From the NCBI GenBank assembly GCA_947496705.1, contig CANMDW010000002.1, positions 744,001-808,000 of the forward strand: 64,000 nucleotides of DNA, in the 5' to 3' direction. Of the stretch, positions 61,609 through 64,000 are shown one piece after another. The notes beneath the pieces are model-generated. The model ran no database searches, was not told the origin of the DNA, and worked only from the letters and a program-made list of their open reading frames with translations. How positions within the stretch are numbered: position 1 is the stretch's first letter; each line of letters begins with the position of its first letter. The DNA comes from an uncultured Aquimarina sp. (GTDB taxonomy: Bacteria > Bacteroidota > Bacteroidia > Flavobacteriales > Flavobacteriaceae). The translations under genes and the position numbers were made by a program.

Positions 61609-64000
61609 TTATTTAAATATAATACCCAAGTGCAGGGATAAAAAAGATTCGTTAGTATCCTGCCCTATTCCCATATAGTGATAGTCTAGTCCGGGAGTGA
61701 TGATTAGCTTATCATTGATCCTGCTTTTCCCTCCGATCCCAAAATTGAAACCAAGGGAATTCGTATTATTCTTATCGCGATAATACCCGGGACCAAACCT
61801 GATATAAGGGATCATACCACTGGGTCTGAACAGATTCCATTCGACATTGCTCGAAAAGTGATAATATCTTGGGTGTTCTATCAGCGTGTTGGTTTCAGAG
61901 GTCATCTGTGCCAACCCCAATATGAATGACAGGTTCAGGTTATCATTAATCGGGGTCGTGAGATCCAGCGCTGCATATATATTAGCATCTGCCGTATCAT
62001 CCAGTGTTCCCAGTGGATGCGCCGACCCTACATGGGTTGAGAACCACCAATTTCTACCAAAGATCCCGGTGATACCTCCCGGCGATGATGGATCTGGTAT
62101 AGGAACGGCGACAGGTTGCCTGCCTGTAGTACTCCCTCCGCTACAATCATCCCCTTTGTAGGTGGCAGAGACTTTCCACTCTCCTCCTTCGGTTACCACA
62201 TAGGTATCAGAATAACATCCAAATTCATCTGTGGTAACGACTCTGTATACCGGATTACCATCTGGATCTTCATATCGAATAACAATTTCTTCATTAGCCC
62301 GAATAGGATTTGTACACCCCTGGGTAACAAGCTGAAAGCATCTGGGTTTTCGTTTCTGGGTATAGCCTGCATCAGAGACCTGAAAATCATTTCCCCTGGC
62401 CAGGTTTATTTCTCTGTCACACCGCACCAATCTCGTATCGGCTGTAACCGTAGTTCTGTTACGAAGATTCACCTGAAGAGTTCCTCCGCCATACTGAACC
62501 AGTGTATTGCCCCTGGGCATCCAACTGGTAACATACATGGTATGATCTGTACAAACCTGGGCATCTTCAGGAGGAGTAACTGTGAGAGATCCTTCATACC
62601 TTTCATGTGCCGAAAGTCTTTTTTTACCTTCTGCAAACGTATAGGTCCATCCTTCTGGTAATCCTTCCAACCTGAAATAAAATAACTGGTAATAATCATA
62701 AGGATTCGTTACGCTAAACTGGTAATTTACAGGTTCATACGGACTAGCTGTATCACTTCCTGCGACCTCAACATTCTGTTGGGCCGAATTATTAAAATCG
62801 TTGATATCATTAAATACTTCTTGTATTTCTACTTTGATACAGGCATGTACCTCATCATCTTCCTCTGCTGGTCGCCACACTACATAATCTGTAACGCTGT
62901 CTCCTGCATCGATCTTACTGTAAAACTTTTGATTTACAAAGCGGTTAAAGTCTGCTGCACCCCCAATGGTATGATACGGCTCGGAAACACGAACAGAAAC
63001 TGTTACATCAAACGCATCGCCAGGACCGGGATTATACACTGTAAAATAGATTCGGTTATCTTCTCCTCCCTGTGGATCATTACCACGATCCATAGGGGTT
63101 CTTCCGCTTTCTACATCAAAACCATCTTCCTGAGAATCTACCCATATATCAGGACTGGTCCAATGTGGGTCACCAACTCTGATATTCATATCATTTGTCG
63201 TTTCGGGCGGATCATAATCTATCTGAATTCTATAGGCCTCTGAACCGGTCGGATCCAGTACTTCGATATCGAGGCCTGTACCCCCTGGTGGTGGTATAGT
63301 TCCGGTACCGAATGCTGCATCGTCTAATGTGCCGGTTATAAGATTTTGATCAATTATTCGCACAGGCCCTTCTCCTTGCTGTATATTTTCATTCACATAA
63401 TACAATAGTACTGCATTATCTTCTGGAATAAGATCATCGGCAGTAGCGATAGAACGGGTTCTCGCCTCTATAAAATAAAAAACATTTTCGTTCTGCAAAT
63501 CTGCTACTCCCGGGGTAAGGCCAACCGCAATAGCTCTGGGGTTATCTGTACTCACAGTGCTTAACCAATTTATCGGTATGGTCTCATTAAAAGAGCCTCC
63601 TGCCGCAGGGCGAGGTATCCATCTGATGCTGTTTGGGTCATGCGTACTTAACCACTGGGCCCGTTCTTTTGACCAGGCCATAGGGTGTACAATATTCAGG
63701 TTACCCATAATATCCCAATTATCTACATGAGGTTGTGCAAACACCACTCCTGGATGATTATATAGATCTACCATCCCCAACTGATGGCACATCGCATGAT
63801 TCAATCGCCTTTCGGGATCATTAAAAACAGAACTCACAGACACCGAAAGGCGCTCTGTTAAACCTGCAGGCAACTCATAGGGCCAGGAACCTGTAGTTGC
63901 CCAATCCCCGGTAAAACCCTGATCATTTAATAAGATCATAATACGATCTATATCATCCCCTGTACCAGCTGTTCCCTGGTCAAATACATTAGGATTACCG
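61609..64000 (-). CDS. M6-like secreted protein lacking the HExxH Glu, with barrel-like end (partial)
   Basis: The frame is open to the window edge (no stop after 63939; residues before the first ATG read GNPNVFDQGTAGTGDDIDRI), so the start is outside. The N-terminal visible part resembles M6 (immune inhibitor A) metalloproteases: LNHAMCHQLGMVDLY, then HVDNWDIMGN, where NWDIMG is diagnostic. The usual HExxH is HAMCH: both His remain, but the catalytic Glu is Ala. Next come Ig-like/CARDB-like stretches (EPVNYQFSVTNPYDYYQLFY), a Carboxypep_D-like region and a C-terminal barrel-like section (about the last 150 residues) ending FLSLHLGIIFK. It is probably a surface or outer-membrane pseudo-protease. 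Confidence 0.78.
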   Translation of the reverse strand, partial: GNPNVFDQGTAGTGDDIDRIMILLNDQGFTGDWATTGSWPYELPAGLTERLSVSVSSVFNDPERRLNHAMCHQLGMVDLYNHPGVVFAQPHVDNWDIMGNLNIVHPMAWSKERAQWLSTHDPNSIRWIPRPAAGGSFNETIPINWLSTVSTDNPRAIAVGLTPGVADLQNENVFYFIEARTRSIATADDLIPEDNAVLLYYVNENIQQGEGPVRIIDQNLITGTLDDAAFGTGTIPPPGGTGLDIEVLDPTGSEAYRIQIDYDPPETTNDMNIRVGDPHWTSPDIWVDSQEDGFDVESGRTPMDRGNDPQGGEDNRIYFTVYNPGPGDAFDVTVSVRVSEPYHTIGGAADFNRFVNQKFYSKIDAGDSVTDYVVWRPAEEDDEVHACIKVEIQEVFNDINDFNNSAQQNVEVAGSDTASPYEPVNYQFSVTNPYDYYQLFYFRLEGLPEGWTYTFAEGKKRLSAHERYEGSLTVTPPEDAQVCTDHTMYVTSWMPRGNTLVQYGGGTLQVNLRNRTTVTADTRLVRCDREINLARGNDFQVSDAGYTQKRKPRCFQLVTQGCTNPIRANEEIVIRYEDPDGNPVYRVVTTDEFGCYSDTYVVTEGGEWKVSATYKGDDCSGGSTTGRQPVAVPIPDPSSPGGITGIFGRNWWFSTHVGSAHPLGTLDDTADANIYAALDLTTPINDNLNLSFILGLAQMTSETNTLIEHPRYYHFSSNVEWNLFRPSGMIPYIRFGPGYYRDKNNTNSLGFNFGIGGKSRINDKLIITPGLDYHYMGIGQDTNESFLSLHLGIIFK

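Overview
The window looks like chromosome from a marine or gliding member of the Flavobacteriaceae (Bacteroidota), possibly an Aquimarina relative. The genus is a guess. The basis is the AT-rich DNA, A-rich leaders without strong Shine-Dalgarno sites, TAnnTTTG-type promoters, a type IX secretion C-terminal sorting domain, many small lipoproteins and signal peptides, and AraC, LuxR-type and TPR-kinase regulators of Bacteroidota style. I saw no rRNA, tRNA or CRISPR array.

Region 1 (1-12 kb): the end of an AraC-type regulator; a TIR-domain protein divergent from a two-TM SLATT/DUF4231-like protein (a candidate defence pair); a small ACP-like protein overlapping an outer-membrane-barrel gene; an S41-like peptidase with TPRs; a secreted propeller/Ig-like pair; and a large M14 carboxypeptidase exported by T9SS.

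Region 2 (12-30.4 kb): the dominant feature is a PUFA-synthase-type (pfa) operon of three genes. PfaA is KS-AT-4xACP-KR-DH, PfaC is KS-CLF-AT-DH-DH, and PfaD is an enoyl reductase. There is no separate pfaB and no phosphopantetheinyl transferase in the window. The AT fused inside PfaC resembles the myxobacterial Pfa3 layout rather than the Shewanella one, but no acyltransferase follows the last DH. Two related blocks of 11-bp tandem repeats bracket the operon at 12.39 and 30.31 kb, and a MITE-like element lies just after it.

Region 3 (30.6-45 kb): mostly housekeeping or unknown single genes. They include an HxlR regulator divergent from an NTF2-like/TfoX-N pair, an SDR, a Tat-exported PLP aminotransferase, a membrane-bound AraC regulator, a CPBP protease, a LamG-like lipoprotein, a class III nucleotide cyclase and a DUF4494 protein. 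Several repeat families lie between the genes.

Region 4 (45.5-56 kb): the most unusual accessory region. Two tandem 53-aa acidic lipoproteins are followed by a third copy whose 5' half is replaced by an IS transposase fragment. Next come a TPR-histidine kinase and its response regulator. After these are two promoters sharing the same inverted repeat at identical spacing, the second of which heads a tight 12-gene run: DUF4177-like, YidD-like, a proline-rich peptide, DUF4236, an excalibur lipoprotein, TerB-like, a coiled-coil membrane protein, a vWA-like lipoprotein, an HsdR_N-like nuclease domain, two small Cys-bearing secreted proteins and a thermonuclease. A testable model is that the kinase pair controls these promoters and the run is an envelope-linked nuclease, stress or defence system.

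Region 5 (56-64 kb): an uncharacterised 507-aa protein, a GH20 hexosaminidase lipoprotein, a CGCG-rich non-coding island with a perfect 12-bp hairpin, a GNAT acetyltransferase, and the end of a large M6-like secreted protein whose HExxH site has lost its glutamate and which ends in a barrel-like domain. A repeat cluster near 58.5 kb is an inverted relative of one near 32.2 kb.
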